Shown here: in pieces, positions 47,217-58,945 of the stretch
Layout of the letters: every line of letters begins with the position of its first letter
Numbering within the stretch: position 1 is the stretch's first letter
DNA from: Cystobasidium ongulense
Lineage: Eukaryota; Basidiomycota; Cystobasidiomycetes; Cystobasidiales; Cystobasidiaceae
Assembly (NCBI GenBank): GCA_022835595.1
Contig: BQUP01000001.1
Coordinates: forward strand, 1,922,001-1,986,000
Direction: 5' to 3'
Length of the DNA: 64,000 nucleotides
The notes under the pieces: generated by a model
Told to the model about the DNA's origin: nothing
The model's database searches: none
Seen by the model: only the letters and a program-made list of their open reading frames with translations
Program-made: the position numbers and the translations under genes

Positions 47217-49033
47217 CTAATTTGACGCGAGTTCGTTCGCTAATTGCTTATATCGATTGACGCGCAAATCATCTACCTTCTGCAGCTTAGTCAAATGTTC
47301 CAAGCATGCTTTCTTCAACGCTGTTCGCTTCGCATCATCGTCAGACAGTAGCATGAGTACTTTGTTATAATGGACGAGAGAGTCGAGGCAACCTGTGGGA
47401 AAGAAAATTGATTAGCATTTGCGTCCAGGCACGCGTTGAGCTGAGGAGGAGGACAAGGTAGGGCAGAAGAGGTGGACCACCGAAGGCACTCACATTTACT
47501 GTCCGGTTCAAGCTCAAGCAATTCCTCAATCACCTGAACTTCTCTCTTGATCAGAACGATGTCGGCTAGATTTGAGATTACCTGTTAAATGTACACTCGG
47601 GAAAACAGGCCGGTTGCTGGCACTCACCACCTCTTGTCAACCAACGATGGTATATCCACGCGCTTTGATCGTCCGGATCCGTATAAAGAGCCTGTTTGAC
47701 GAGTTCGAATTCTGATAAAACAAAGCATAAGATATCAATGTTCGCTGTTCCTCATGCTTGATGTAGCTGGGCCAAATCTTAGAGCGAAACGTATAAATAC
47801 CGAGCAAACTAACCTTGATCTGATACCTTTTCCTTTTCCTTTTCATTTAGATCTGCAAATGTCCTTTCCATCAATTTACTTCTATAATGCCAAGCAGAAT
47901 AATTGCTAAAAGAAGCAGATATTTTGTTTGTTGTGTATTGCAACTCTGATTTTAGTGTTGTTGTGGGTCTTTTGCGTGATGAATTCGCAGGTGGGGTTGA
48001 TTTGTCCAAAGAAGCTACTATATATCTTCTATAATCCCATCCATGGTCTGCGGATTGACGAACAGAAGACAACAGTTAGCCTGGTTTGAATATAGGATGA
48101 ATGATGGAAGTGAGGGAAAGTGAGGCGGCGATTATCCTTACAGTTTCTAGCGTCCCGCTCTAGCAAACCCTGCACCATCTTAAACTCATAACCCCAATCA
48201 GGGTCAGGCATAGTCTTGAGTATCCATTTCCGATGTTCCCAAACCGCATATTCTTTTGGATTCTTCAAAAGACACTTTGCAGTCAATGCGAGATCTCCTT
48301 CCAGAACTGCTTGACTGTCTTCCTGTGATCTATTGAATGTGCGCAAAAGGGAGTACGCATTAGTAATCTGGCAAGTGTCGACGAATCGACAATGTACTCG
48401 ACTAGCTCTAGACAGAAGATACAAAGGAAACGGAGTAGTGTCATGCCTCACCTATCTTTCAGCAAGCCGCGCAGGAGTATACGCCTCCTGAATGCCCAGC
48501 CTGACGGATATTCTGGATTTACAGCTAGTATCCGCGAAGTCAAGTCGAGAGCATGTTCCGTATATTCTTTGTTTGCTTTCTGACCGTAGAAAATGGCGGT
48601 ACTACATCAGTAGATTGCGTTTGAAGTGACCAATGCCAATGGTATGGTACATGAAGCGGCGAACAAACCAATACTCACCAATTCAGCAAGCTGAGCTCTT
48701 AGAGACAGATAGTCGTCTATTCTCGTCTTCTCCCTCGCTGCTTTCGCTCTTGCGACATCTTCAGGATCTTTCAATCCAGGTCTAGGTCTCTTTACGCCGT
48801 GCTACAGTCGGCCAGCGTAAAGGCGACGTTATGGCGATCAACACATTTCCAAAGTGTCAGCAGTGTACCGCGTTTCGGATAGCCTCGTCACAGCACCGGC
48901 GCGAGCGATGGGCTGGACACGCTCGAGAACCCCATAGACGTCTCTGTCCAGACCTCTGATGCGGTTATGTTGTTGCCCGATCACGCAGCTCGTTTGCGAC
49001 AGTCTGGCGCCTTCGTCTTGCTTCACTTACCAT
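47217..49033 (-). CDS. BET4: Rab geranylgeranyltransferase alpha subunit Bet4
   Basis: With Bet2 and the escort protein it prenylates Rab GTPases. The start codon is alone at the end of exon 1: ATG at 49033-49031 is followed directly by GTAAGT, and a 229-nt intron joins it to HGVKRPRPGLKDPEDVARAK (exon 2 from 48801), giving the family-typical MHGVKR start. Prenyltransferase alpha repeats follow: ILAVNPEYPSGWAFRRRILL, CLLKNPKEYAVWEHRKWIL, HAWDYRRYIVASL, NYSAWHYRSKLM, ALYTDPDDQSAWIYHRWLT, each with the repeat's Trp and Arg. The tail is VIEELLELEPDSK, CLDSLVHYNKVLMLLSDDDA, ending NELASN at 47217. A Ser/Thr/Lys-rich insert near 47900-48000 separates two repeats. Confidence 0.93.
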
Positions 49034-49969
49034 ATCTCGTTCAGCTTCAGGTTCAGAGTCAGATAGTCGATGCGATGCGATGCGATGCGATGCGATTGCC
49101 GTGCGATTATTGGGAGTGCAGTGCGATGCGATGTGGTCAGAGCCAAAGCAGGGTAGAGCTCCGTCGATGGCATTGTACTTAATCGCAGTCGCGGTCAGCA
49201 CCTGGCCTACGTAGGCGGTAAGATTCCTAGGTGCCAGTACTGATGGAAACACCATCTCCCTGTCAACTGATGTTGTAGTCGTTCGGTATATCAGAGCGCT
49301 TTACACCCAGACTTTTCGCAATATACACGTCGTGGCGGATAGGATAGTCCAGTTTCCCATGTCTACCGTAATCTGATAGTAGTTCATCGTCTTTTCAGAC
49401 CTTGCAGTGGTCCTGATCTCGCGCAAAGCCACGGACCGAGCATCCAGAATGAATGTCATCCATCGCACTCGACATGCTCGTTTGTTCTGCCGTTCTGGGT
49501 CCGCTCGAGCTGGCATGGCGCAATATCTCGATCATTTGCCTCACTTGTGGATGGCGCAATAATCATGCAATGCGAAAAAAGTGCACAGAAGATGGAGAGT
49601 ATTTTATTCAGTGATGCGAAGGGTGAATGATGGAATCTGCGGGTCATCGACAGCCTGAGTGAACACTTGCTCCTCTTGCCTTCCACCCACCGCACTTTTC
49701 CGCACTCTCGACCGCATCCTCGCTCGGTTCGCAGATTCTGCGCTGCCAGTTCCGACCGACAGGCCGGCAGAAGCAACACCAACTACTGTGCATACGTGAA
49801 GATCTGGTGCAAACGACGAGCACAGGGAAGACAGTCCGAACAAACACCATCGCTATCCTGAAAGGCGATTCCTGCTCAGATACGGCCTTCCCATACGACC
49901 ACGGTTCATATTCGCATTCGGACCCCACTCATTAGTAACTCGCACCCGGTACCCACGCCACACTCCGAC
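49034..49969. promoter_or_regulatory. Divergent promoter region between BET4 and the sulfate permease
   Basis: About 935 bp between two start codons facing outwards. It holds a pentanucleotide repeat next to BET4. The remainder has only short overlapping open frames. No CDEI-like or sulfur-control element was identified with confidence. Confidence 0.5.
49071..49095. repeat. Pentanucleotide microsatellite (TGCGA)5
   Basis: Five perfect units in a row, with partial copies just outside (GTGCGATGCGATG about 49120-49133). It lies about 38 nt upstream of the BET4 start codon, so it is probably in the 5' leader of that transcript. Confidence 0.85.
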
Positions 49970-52691
49970 ATGCCCAACTCGAAAGCAGCGGTGACCTTTG
50001 TAGGCGAGAAGATCCTGCGCATCCCGTTTGAAGACAGCAAGGAAGACTACTCGGCCCGCGTTACAAGGGGAGAGTCTATCGCATCCGCCCATCAAGCTAA
50101 TGCCTACATCGACCACGAAGCATCCGTCAAAGACTGGCTGAAAGATCAGGCGCCAAGCAAGGGAGATGTCGCTAACTTCCTCAAGTCGCTGTTCCCCTTC
50201 ACCGAGTGGCTCCCTCGATACAACGTACAATGGTTGATTGGTGATCTCGTCGCCGGCATTACCGTTGGTGCGGTTGTAGTACCTCAGAGTAAGCCTCGTA
50301 CAATCGTATTATGCCTTCTCGCCCTCACTAATGCTCGTATACACCCAGGTATGGCATACGCTAAGCTCGCGCAGCTACCCGTGCAATTCGGTCTCTATTC
50401 GTCCTTCGTCGGAGTAATGCTCTACTGGTTCTTCGCCACCTCAAAGGATATCACCATTGGTCCCGTAGCCGTCATGTCTCTACTCGTAGGAGACATTGTC
50501 GACGAAGCAAAAGAAAAAGCACCAGAATTTGCAGGACATGTCGTAGCCTCCGCATTAGCCGTTATCGTCGGAGGAATCGTATTCGGTTTAGGTCTTCTAA
50601 GACTAGGTTTTGTAGTCGATTTTATCCCTCTACCTGCTATCGCGGCATTCATGACTGGATCAGCTATCAATATTGCAGTAGGTCAAGTACCAGCAATGAT
50701 GGGTATCACAGGTTTCTCAACTCGTGAAGCACCATACAAAGTTTTCATCAATATTCTCAAACATCTTGGAAGATCAGATATCAACGCCGCAATGGGAGTA
50801 TCTGCTCTGGCAATGTTATATATAATCAGAGGTGCTTGCAACTATATGGCTAGAAGACAACCTCAAAGACAGAAAATGTGGTTCTTCATTTCTACTCTCC
50901 GAACTGCTTTCGTCATCCTACTCTATACGATGATCAGTTGGTTAGTGAACATGCACAGGAGAAGCACCCCACGTTTCTCTATTATCAAGGACGTTCCAAG
51001 AGGCTTCCAGAATATGGTAAGCTGAAGCTTCTTTTCTTAGCCGAACCACACACTGATTCGAGCATCTTTCTTCTCAATCCAGGGCGTTCCTGTCATCGAC
51101 TCTGAGATCATCAGCGCTTTCGCTGGCAACATCCCTGTATCAGTCATCGTACTACTGATTGAGCACATCGCTATCAGGCAAGTTGATGTGGCAGACTGCT
51201 TGCGCTCCTCCTTCTAATTAGCTAATCCGCCACTCTCTTTAGTAAATCGTTTGGACGTGTCAACAACTATACCATTAATCCCTCACAAGAATTGATTGCC
51301 ATCGGTATCACCAATGTGAGTTCCTCAGTCCGAGGCTTCTGTTCCGTTAGCAAGTTGTATTGTTCTGATCTGTCTGTTTTCTCAATTCAGATCTTCGGTG
51401 CCTTCTTCGGTGGTTATCCTGCAACCGGTTCATTCTCTCGAACAGCCATTAAGTCAAAAGCTGGTGTACGCACACCTCTTGCTGGTGTGATTACCGGTAT
51501 TGTCGTTCTCCTAGCTATCTACCTCCTCAAAGCCGTCTTTTATTACATTCCCAATGCCTCCCTCTCCGCCGTTATCATCCACGCTGTCGGAGATCTCATC
51601 ACCGCACCTAAAACAGTTTACTCTTTCTGGCGTATTTCACCACTGGAAGTCATTATCTTCTTCGCTGGTGTCATAGTTGCCGTCTTCACAACCATCGAAA
51701 TCGGTATCTACACGACTGTAGCTGCTTCTGGAGCTCTCTTATTGTGGAGAACTGCCAAAGCAGACGGAGAATTCTTGGGTAGACTCAGGGTGCAATCTCT
51801 AGCTGCTGATGGACTCACCGAAAGCGTCTACCTCCCAATCGATAGAGGTGACGGTTCCAACCCTGAAATTCCAGTCGAAGAGCCCGCACCTGGTATCTTT
51901 ATCTTCAGATTCTCGGCTTCATTCCTCTACCCCAACGCAACACATGTTACAGATCAGCTAGCTCAATATGTATTATCCGCTACGAAACGCACCAATCCTG
52001 CCACATATGGCAAACTCGGAGATAGACCTTGGAATATGCCTGGTCCACGCAAGATTGATCCGGAAGCCGCAATGAAGGACCCAAGACCTACACTCAAAGC
52101 TATCATTGTCGATTTTTCAGCAGTCCGAAATATCGATATTACCTCAACTCAAGTATTAGTAGATGTTAGAAAACAGTTAGATAGACATGCTTCTCCGGAT
52201 GAAGTTGAATGGCACTTCGCTCATGTCAACTCGCCTTGGACTAGAAGAGCTCTCACATCAGCCGGATTTGGTAGAGCTTCGGCTAAAGGAAGAGCTGTGT
52301 TCAGTGTTGCTGAAGTTGGAGAATCTGTTGGTGGTTTCTCAGCTGGTAAAGATCAAGCGGAAAGAGCAAAAGCTGGATCTGCACCCGATGATATTGATTT
52401 TGCTGAAGCTGGAGCGGAACCTGTCGCTGCTAATTCAAAAGGTGTTCGCTTACCTGTCTTGTCTACCGATTATCCGTGAGTCCTCATTAAACGTTTTCAC
52501 CTGTCTTTACTAAGGCTGGCAACTAACTTCAAATATCGCTCTTCATTAGTGCTTTCCACCTGACAATCGATGAGGCACTCACATCAACACTTCATTCGCT
52601 GGGCATGGATGCAACAACTATCTCACCTCCATCTTCTTCTGCAAATAGTAGCTATGGAAAGGAAAAGAATCCAGAAGTTTCGGAATATTAG
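49970..52691 (+). CDS. SulP family sulfate permease with STAS domain
   Basis: Plasma-membrane sulfate uptake. Start 49970 (MPNSKAAVTFVGEKILRIPF). Membrane part: FPFTEWLPRYNVQWLIGDLV, the SulP signature AGITVGAVVVPQ continued after an intron by GMAYAKLAQLPVQFGLYSSF, then SKDITIGPVAVMSLLVGDIV, GLLRLGFVVDFIPLPAIAAF and MTGSAINIAVGQVPAMMGI. Later exons include EHIAI..SKSFGRVNNYTINPSQE, IFGAFFGGYPATGSFSRTAI and IYTTVAASGALLLW. The cytosolic STAS domain holds PGIFIFRFSASFLYPNATHV and AIIVDFSAVRNIDITSTQVL. The last exon ends KEKNPEVSEY at 52691. Two stretches, 50450-50880 and 52100-52470, are AT-rich relative to the rest of the gene. About 830 residues, normal for fungal SUL1/SUL2-type proteins. Confidence 0.94.
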
Positions 52692-53046
52692 ATTGAAAAG
52701 GAAGTAATAGGTCTGTATTAGAATTAGAACCTCTCAGAGTATAATAACGCTAGCATATGCGCGTTCGTTGGAAATTTGGGATACTACAATGACTCTGTAT
52801 TAATCAACTTGTTGGCCATTGGAGCCACACTTCGTGTTCGTGCATCATATAGGCATCACCATCACAATTTTGTCCATATCTCGTCAATCAAGCAGCTGCT
52901 CTCTTCAGTTATGCAATGTATGATATGCCGAGGAATGACAAGTCTGAAAGAACATAACCCGAATGCGTGTGCTTTACATTCCGTGATGCAAAATCAGATC
53001 ACTCTCCTATCGCTACATTTCCTTGCATATGAGTAGTTGGGAAAAT
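52692..53046. other. Convergent intergenic region
   Basis: 355 bp between the 3' ends of the sulfate permease and the CTL gene. Nothing is recognised. Confidence 0.5.
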
Positions 53047-55828
53047 TCAGACTGATTCGACACTGTCTGGCCTATACAGCCCGCTCATCCCGAACGGGAG
53101 CTCCTCCTCCGGCACCGACCGATCGTCAACTCCATCTTCATAGGCAAATGCTTCATACGCTTCTTTGTAGTTCGTCTGGCCGATGTCGAGATCAATATTG
53201 AAGCAAACGAAAGTTGCATCGATTCTGTCAGCGACCAATACGGGCGGGGGAAGTGGAAGCATGAGTACAGAAAAAGCTGTCTGTAAGAAGGTTAAAACAC
53301 TTACGCGTTACTAAGAAGGTCACTTGAGAAGCGTACAGTCCAGAAGGGAACTATCCCGCAAACGAAGGCCACGAGAAGTGGTGTGAGTACAGTGACCTCT
53401 CTGGCATCGGAATCTGGGAATGTAGCTGGTGCCGAGAGCCAGTACACAGACGAGAGGTAGCCTGCCAACCCTCCTAGGATCGCAAGAGCGAACGAAAAGA
53501 TCGAAAGGAGCGATCTTATCATGAGATCTATCATAACAATGGAAGATCAGTAGCTCGTACCGATGCAAGCGCGTTGGCAGTGAATAACTTACGGCTAGCT
53601 ACCATATCAGTTCCATTTCTGCCCATTATGAGATCCGCCGCCTCTCCAGAAGCATCCCAGAATCGATCTCCGGTAATAGCGGAATGTACAAGAGTGAAGG
53701 CGTTGAGGTTCCGTATCAGCCCACTCAATATCGCAATAAGCGGTAGTATGACAAAATTGACGACTATTCGAACAGCAGTGGCCGCGAGATTGGGTCCAGT
53801 CCATCTCCGGGAGCGATTGACCAGAGAATAAGACAGTGATATGAGGAGTGTGAAGAGGGACAAAACAGCTAAAATAAGCGAGGAAGCACATAGCGTGCCT
53901 ATGGACGGTCCTATAGCTCTGTGAAAGGCATCCAGAACGTTCTGCTGTGCTTGTAGCATGGTAATCTTCGGTTTCTGAGCTTCTATTGCTGTTTTGTTGT
54001 CGTTATCGTGTTTGTCGTTTGCCCGTGTACTGCTCTTGCTGAGCTTATCGTTGTACCACCAGCTACCGACCGTACCTGCGATGGTATGCTGATAGATAGC
54101 TCGTAACAATGCCAGTGTCCAAAAGTACACTAAAGCCGTATGAAGAGACAGTACGATCGACCAAGTACTTGGTATCAAGTAGGTGTAACTGTCTTTCGCT
54201 GTCGCGTCTAGACTCTGTTTGATTGTACCATGATACAGCAGCTGAGCAATTATGAGGATTGCTGGAACGCTCGAGATGATGTAGGCTCCAATCAGCGCAA
54301 CAGCCAGCAATATGAGTTGAGGATGTTGTATGACAACTTCAGCTGCGGCCTGAAGTACTCGGATAGTTCGCTCTAGCCTTGCTCGGCGAGAACTCGATCC
54401 AGATGAGAACAGTGTCTGCCACGATCTTCGAAACGCAAGTCCCGAACAAGCTAGTAGGCACATGCTTGTGATTCTTAATGTCGTCTGAGCCCAACTGGAA
54501 GCAGCCTGCACGCCATCTGAGGCCCCAAATTCGAGCGCAAAGGAAGCTTCGAATGCCCAGCCTGAGCCAAGTAGGAATATGATAGGAGGTGCCAGAACGA
54601 AGACAAAAGCTGCTTGACGCGCTCCATTCTTTACGAGAAGCGTATATGCTAAGGTCGAGGTAGTAATAAGCAGAGAAGCAAGGACTAGTAGGGAGAGGAG
54701 AGGTATAGAACGTAGGATCGCCATAGAAGGTGCTATAAGGTGGGTCGAGGATGGTATCCGCGTAGAGTCGAAAAGGAACAGATAAAGGGAAAGAAAGATA
54801 GTGAATAGGGCGTTGAAGAGGTATATCGCCAGCCATGCGGGATCTCGGTATGATTGATCCTGCCACTCCATATCTGGGGCTGCGAGAGATGTGTCGTTGG
54901 CCCCACTTGCAACGCAACGATAGCGAGACGTAGGCATAGGGTATCGATGTACGCGTGGTTGATGTATGGTATCATTGACTGGGGTTGTACGATGGGGCTC
55001 TAGTCTCGAGGGGTCATGTTCGGCTCGCTGCTTGGACGCATGCTGGTGAAGTGGCAAAGCAAGAGGCCGAGCGCCCGTCAAGTACGTCGGAGGTTGGCTA
55101 GGGGACTTGGAAGTCATTTGATCGTTGAATAGGTGGCTATAATCATCCTCCGTAGCCCTCTGCTTGCCTTTGTCCGACTTCTTGCCTATAAAGACAGAGC
55201 TGTAAACCGACTCCGACTGCTCGTATAGATTGTGCAGCACCGACTGCTTCACGCCAGGCAGGAGATTCGTAGCATGCATTCTCCAACCTACGTTCGAGGC
55301 AGACTGCTGTTTCTGCTTCCTTGACGGCGCTGGAGATGTTGCAACAGACTGGCGGCTGCGTGTGCCGTGCGAGCGGAATGGGTCATTGGACTCGTCAGAC
55401 CCGACCTCGCTGGGTGACCTGCCCAGTCCGTCGTGGCTGTATGGGTCATCATCAACCTGAATAGACGATGCATCCATGCCTGTTGTATCGTCGCCGGGTT
55501 CATGCTGGAGCTGCAGACCGTCTCTTGCCTGATGTGGCTGATGCTGACGATAAGCGTCGTGGCGTTGTAGTAGTCCAGCGTGAGTAGAACTGTTGCTGCT
55601 GCTTGCTGGATGGCCTCTCATGATATCATTCTCGACGTAGTCTTCATCATGGTAGTAGTACCTGCTTCTGCCAACTTCCTCGTCGTCGTCCACTTCCGCG
55701 GCACTCTCACCATCAACTGTGCTGAAGAACAGCGGCGCCTGATCCACACCATCGCGTCCTCCACCACCGCCGAATGGTGCAAAGGTGCTGGCGAGGAATT
55801 GGCTTGCTGACCGGGGATAGGCGCTCAT
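53047..55828 (-). CDS. PNS1: Choline transporter-like protein, Pns1/CTL family
   Basis: Multi-pass protein of the CTL (SLC44) family; the fission yeast relative Ctl1 acts in autophagy membrane traffic. A roughly 310-residue disordered N-terminus rich in Ser, His, Gln and Asp (start 55828, MSAYPRSASQFLASTFAPFG) precedes the membrane part. TM segments include PAWLAIYLFNALFTIFLSLY, IPLLSLLVLASLLITTSTLA, AAFVFVLAPPIIFLLGSGWA, LILLAVALIGAYIISSVPAI and LPLIAILSGLIRNLNAFTLV. Family blocks are the loop GTVGSWWYNDKL, then ALRAIYQHTIAGTVGSWWY, and the late DATFVCFNIDLDIGQ, the CTL 'CFxxD' region. Exon 2 (about 53534-53301) holds LLSIFSFALAILGGLAGYLS. The substrate is unproven; S. cerevisiae Pns1 is not a proven choline carrier. 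Confidence 0.85.
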
Positions 55829-56145
55829 CTAAGCCATTGGTGTAAAGTACAGGTCGGTCAAGTACCAAGCGTCAGCAGGTCGAAGCCGAATTGCAAAAGG
55901 CAACCTTACGCAGCAGTTCGGAAGTACGCAGTCAATGCGCACGACAGGCTGGTGTGCATCTGTATAGACGTCCAGTACCTTGGGGAAGTAGCTTGTTCAC
56001 CAAGCAAGGCAGTTCTACCGGCAAAAGCAAAATAGAGGGAAATGCTGATAACTTGCACATACAAGAGCGTACATTTCTCTAATTTGTGTAGAACGGAACT
56101 CCCTCGTGATACGTTTGTAATTGGAACACACAGTCAAAGCAGCAT
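55829..56145. other. Intergenic region upstream of PNS1
   Basis: 317 bp between the TPD3 stop and PNS1 start, both on the minus strand. No feature is recognised. Confidence 0.5.
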
Positions 56146-58522
56146 CTATGCATCGGTCATTTCTTGATCACCGCTTGTATTGTCGCCGCGTGTTGGTACT
56201 GGCTGACCTTCTCCTATGGGGCCTGCAATCTGACAATTCAAAGCATTTAGTATATGCTGAAACGAAAAGGGCAAACATAGCGTAATCTGGACTCACTTCG
56301 ACAGCTTTTCCTGCAAAGTATCTCACGTCTGGATCCGAATCACTCTTCAACTTGCTTAATGCAGGTAGTATATTTTCCTGGACAACTTCTTTGCCACCTT
56401 CTTGTTCCGACAAAACGGTTGCGAGCACTTCCAACGCCTTTGCGACGTTGAAACGTATATTAGGAATAGGATCGCTCGCCAACTGAACAACAGACTCGAT
56501 AATTGATGGCTGCTGAGCGCCATTAGGTGTCGATGGCGCTGTGGGGGCTCTGATGACCTCAGCACTCAAAGCTGGTGCCATAGTCTATAGATACATAATT
56601 AGCGATGTGGTCACAATCTCTCGACGTCGTCAAGCTTACTGTAAGAGCGAAGACTGTAGTAAGTCTATGGAGGTAGTTGTCGTTGCCTGCATTTGCAACA
56701 ACCTTTGGCAGAAGAGCACTAGAAGCCCACTGTACGCCAAATACCTCTGTCAACTTTCGCAAGTTGACAGTTGCTGCCTCTCTGATGCTGAAGACAGGGT
56801 CCGCCAACCACGCCATGCAAAGATTGCCGAGCTTCTCGTCGAAGAAAGCGACTCCGAGCTGAGTAGCTAGAAGTGGGATATACTCGATGATAGCCTGTCG
56901 AACTCGCCATTGTTTATCCTCAGATAATTGCATGATAGCAGGTAAGAGAGCTTGAGATAGCAGTTCAATGCCGATGACACTGTTGACTTGCTCGAGCTTG
57001 GAAATGATATTAAGGCGGACTTCAGGGAATTCATCGGTTAAGAGTTGAAGGAAGAGGGGTAGGAGATTGTCTATCGTGGCTTGCTTGCCCAGTAAAGGAG
57101 CCAGACCACTAATCTGCGCGCCGAGTGCAGCGCGTACGTGTTGTGAGGTATCGGTTGACAGCTCCCGCACACATGGCATCAACCGAGCCAGGATTGTCTC
57201 TGCGGTCACAAGCTTTGCGAAGCCTGCATCGGAAAGAAGTATTGAGAATGGTGACACCATTCAAGTAAGGTTGGACACACTAACCTGGAATCTGACCTGC
57301 GGCTGCTGTCCTTACTTCCGCCTCTTGATCCTTTAGTAATAGCGTAAATGCACCAACCAACTCTTCGCGAACAATCTCTTCGCCGGCAGCCTCCGATAGC
57401 TGCAGGTAGCAAAAGCTTTCAGTAACATAAACAATACACCCATTCTGAGAGTGCCCTTACCTTCACAAAGTTATCCGCTACCATGTACCGTACTCTCCAG
57501 CTCTTATCCTGAACCATGCTCTTCATTGTAGGGCCTAGATATGTCTTGCATTCGCTTGTATCCATTACATCCGCAATAGCAATAAGGGAATCGACAGTAA
57601 GTAGTCTAACCGAGTCTTGGTCGTCTGAAGAGAGCTTCCTAAATACAGGAACGAGGTCCTTGATTAAAGTCGGCTTGTCGAGTTGTTTAGTGAAATTGCC
57701 CATTTCTTTCGCAGCTGATCTTCGGACCATAGGTGTATCATCCTGGCACAATTGTGAAAACATCTTGACCATCTCTTCTCGCACAGCCGTGACGTTCCCT
57801 ACGGCTTCAGAAGTGGAAGTGGATGGGGCGGATGGGTCGCTTGAAGAAGAGGATGAACTGGAAGGGGAGAGGCGTGGATAGGCGGAGGCATACAGAGCAG
57901 TCGCAGAGCTGCGCGACGTGAACCATTCGCCGGTACTTAGGCGTCTGAGCAACGGGAGATAGTACTCGACAATCTGAGCGGGTGAGAGGACACTGCAGAT
58001 CTTGTTGATAGACTCGGCGGCCTGCGGATACGATGAGAACAAGACACCAGTAAGCTATGTGTACCATATAGCCCAGACCGCATCTACAGCGCTAGACAGC
58101 GCGCTTGGCCCACTTCGCGAGCGAGATGGCTGCAGACGTGCTGGCGTCACACTGCTCTTTTGAGCTGAACGCACCTTGTCGCGAACGAGGGTCTCCTCGA
58201 CTGCAGCGAGGTTTTCGAGGGGACTGAGTAGCAGATGAGCCCACTGTGGGCCTCCAACGTATTCTGTAAAGTTGCCCAGCTCCTCGGCGAGTGCGAGCAA
58301 GACCTCGTCTTCATCGTCCAGACTCTCCATGAGGAAAGGCACGAGCTCCTCACGGCATCGCTCTTCGCCCAGCGCCAGAGCAATGGTACTCAGGCGCCGT
58401 ATGGCATTCAAACGGAGCACTACATCTTCGCTCTTGAGCTCGTCGATGAGGATTGCGAGCGGGTGCAGCGAGCTTGGGTCCATCGTCTGCCCGCCTTGTC
58501 CGGGCTGGCCCTGCTGCTCCAT
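56146..58522 (-). CDS. TPD3: PP2A scaffold subunit A (Tpd3/Paa1 type), HEAT-repeat protein
   Basis: Scaffold that holds the catalytic C and regulatory B subunits of protein phosphatase 2A. Start 58522 ([20 protein letters not shown]). HEAT repeats are visible throughout: [178 protein letters not shown] and [20 protein letters not shown]. The C-terminus reads [20 protein letters not shown] and ends at 56146. Odd point: about 25 residues of Ser/Thr/Pro repeat sit inside repeat 3 after YASAYPRL (57770-57870), where human PPP2R1A has a short loop. Confidence 0.95.
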
Positions 58523-58945
58523 GTCGCGGTGCTGGAGGTGTTGGGGTCGTGCTGATCTCTGTATGCTTGTGTGTGCTGCCTCCTCAGTGCTGTCGTGTTC
58601 GCGAGCTGCGTTCCGTCTTCGCTGTCAATCGTGCTGTTCCAACCTGCGTGGTCGTGCTGTTGTGCGCTTGTTGCCGCCCCTTGTCTGTGTGCGCTCGACT
58701 TGCCATGGACGAGCTACAGCCAACAGGCAGACATCGCAGACAGGCCTAATATACTGCAAACATCCATGCTGACCTCTGGCTGGCCAGTCTAGGCTTCACG
58801 TACGATGGCTGCCGCGAAGCCCGTCATTGACGACGCACCTGACGAGCACGCGATTCGGGAAGCTTTAAGCCTGTTACATCTGCCGTTGCATCTGCATGGA
58901 GTGTAAAATGCTACATCTTACACTGGCTCCCCTAACAAACTTCCC
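58523..58945. other. Intergenic region upstream of TPD3, with one micro-ORF
   Basis: About 420 bp between TPD3 and the NAD kinase stop. It contains a plus-strand open frame of 33 codons at 58805-58906, listed separately, and otherwise Cys/Arg-rich overlapping frames that look random. Confidence 0.5.
58805..58906 (+). CDS. Possible 33-residue micro-ORF
   Basis: Reads MAAAKPVIDDAPDEHAIREA and ends LHLPLHLHGV. The first part has an amphipathic, protein-like composition, and the ATG lies in a Kozak-like context (ACGATGGCT). It may be a real small protein, the first exon of a gene whose later exons are not visible, or chance. Confidence 0.2.
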   Translation: MAAAKPVIDDAPDEHAIREALSLLHLPLHLHGV

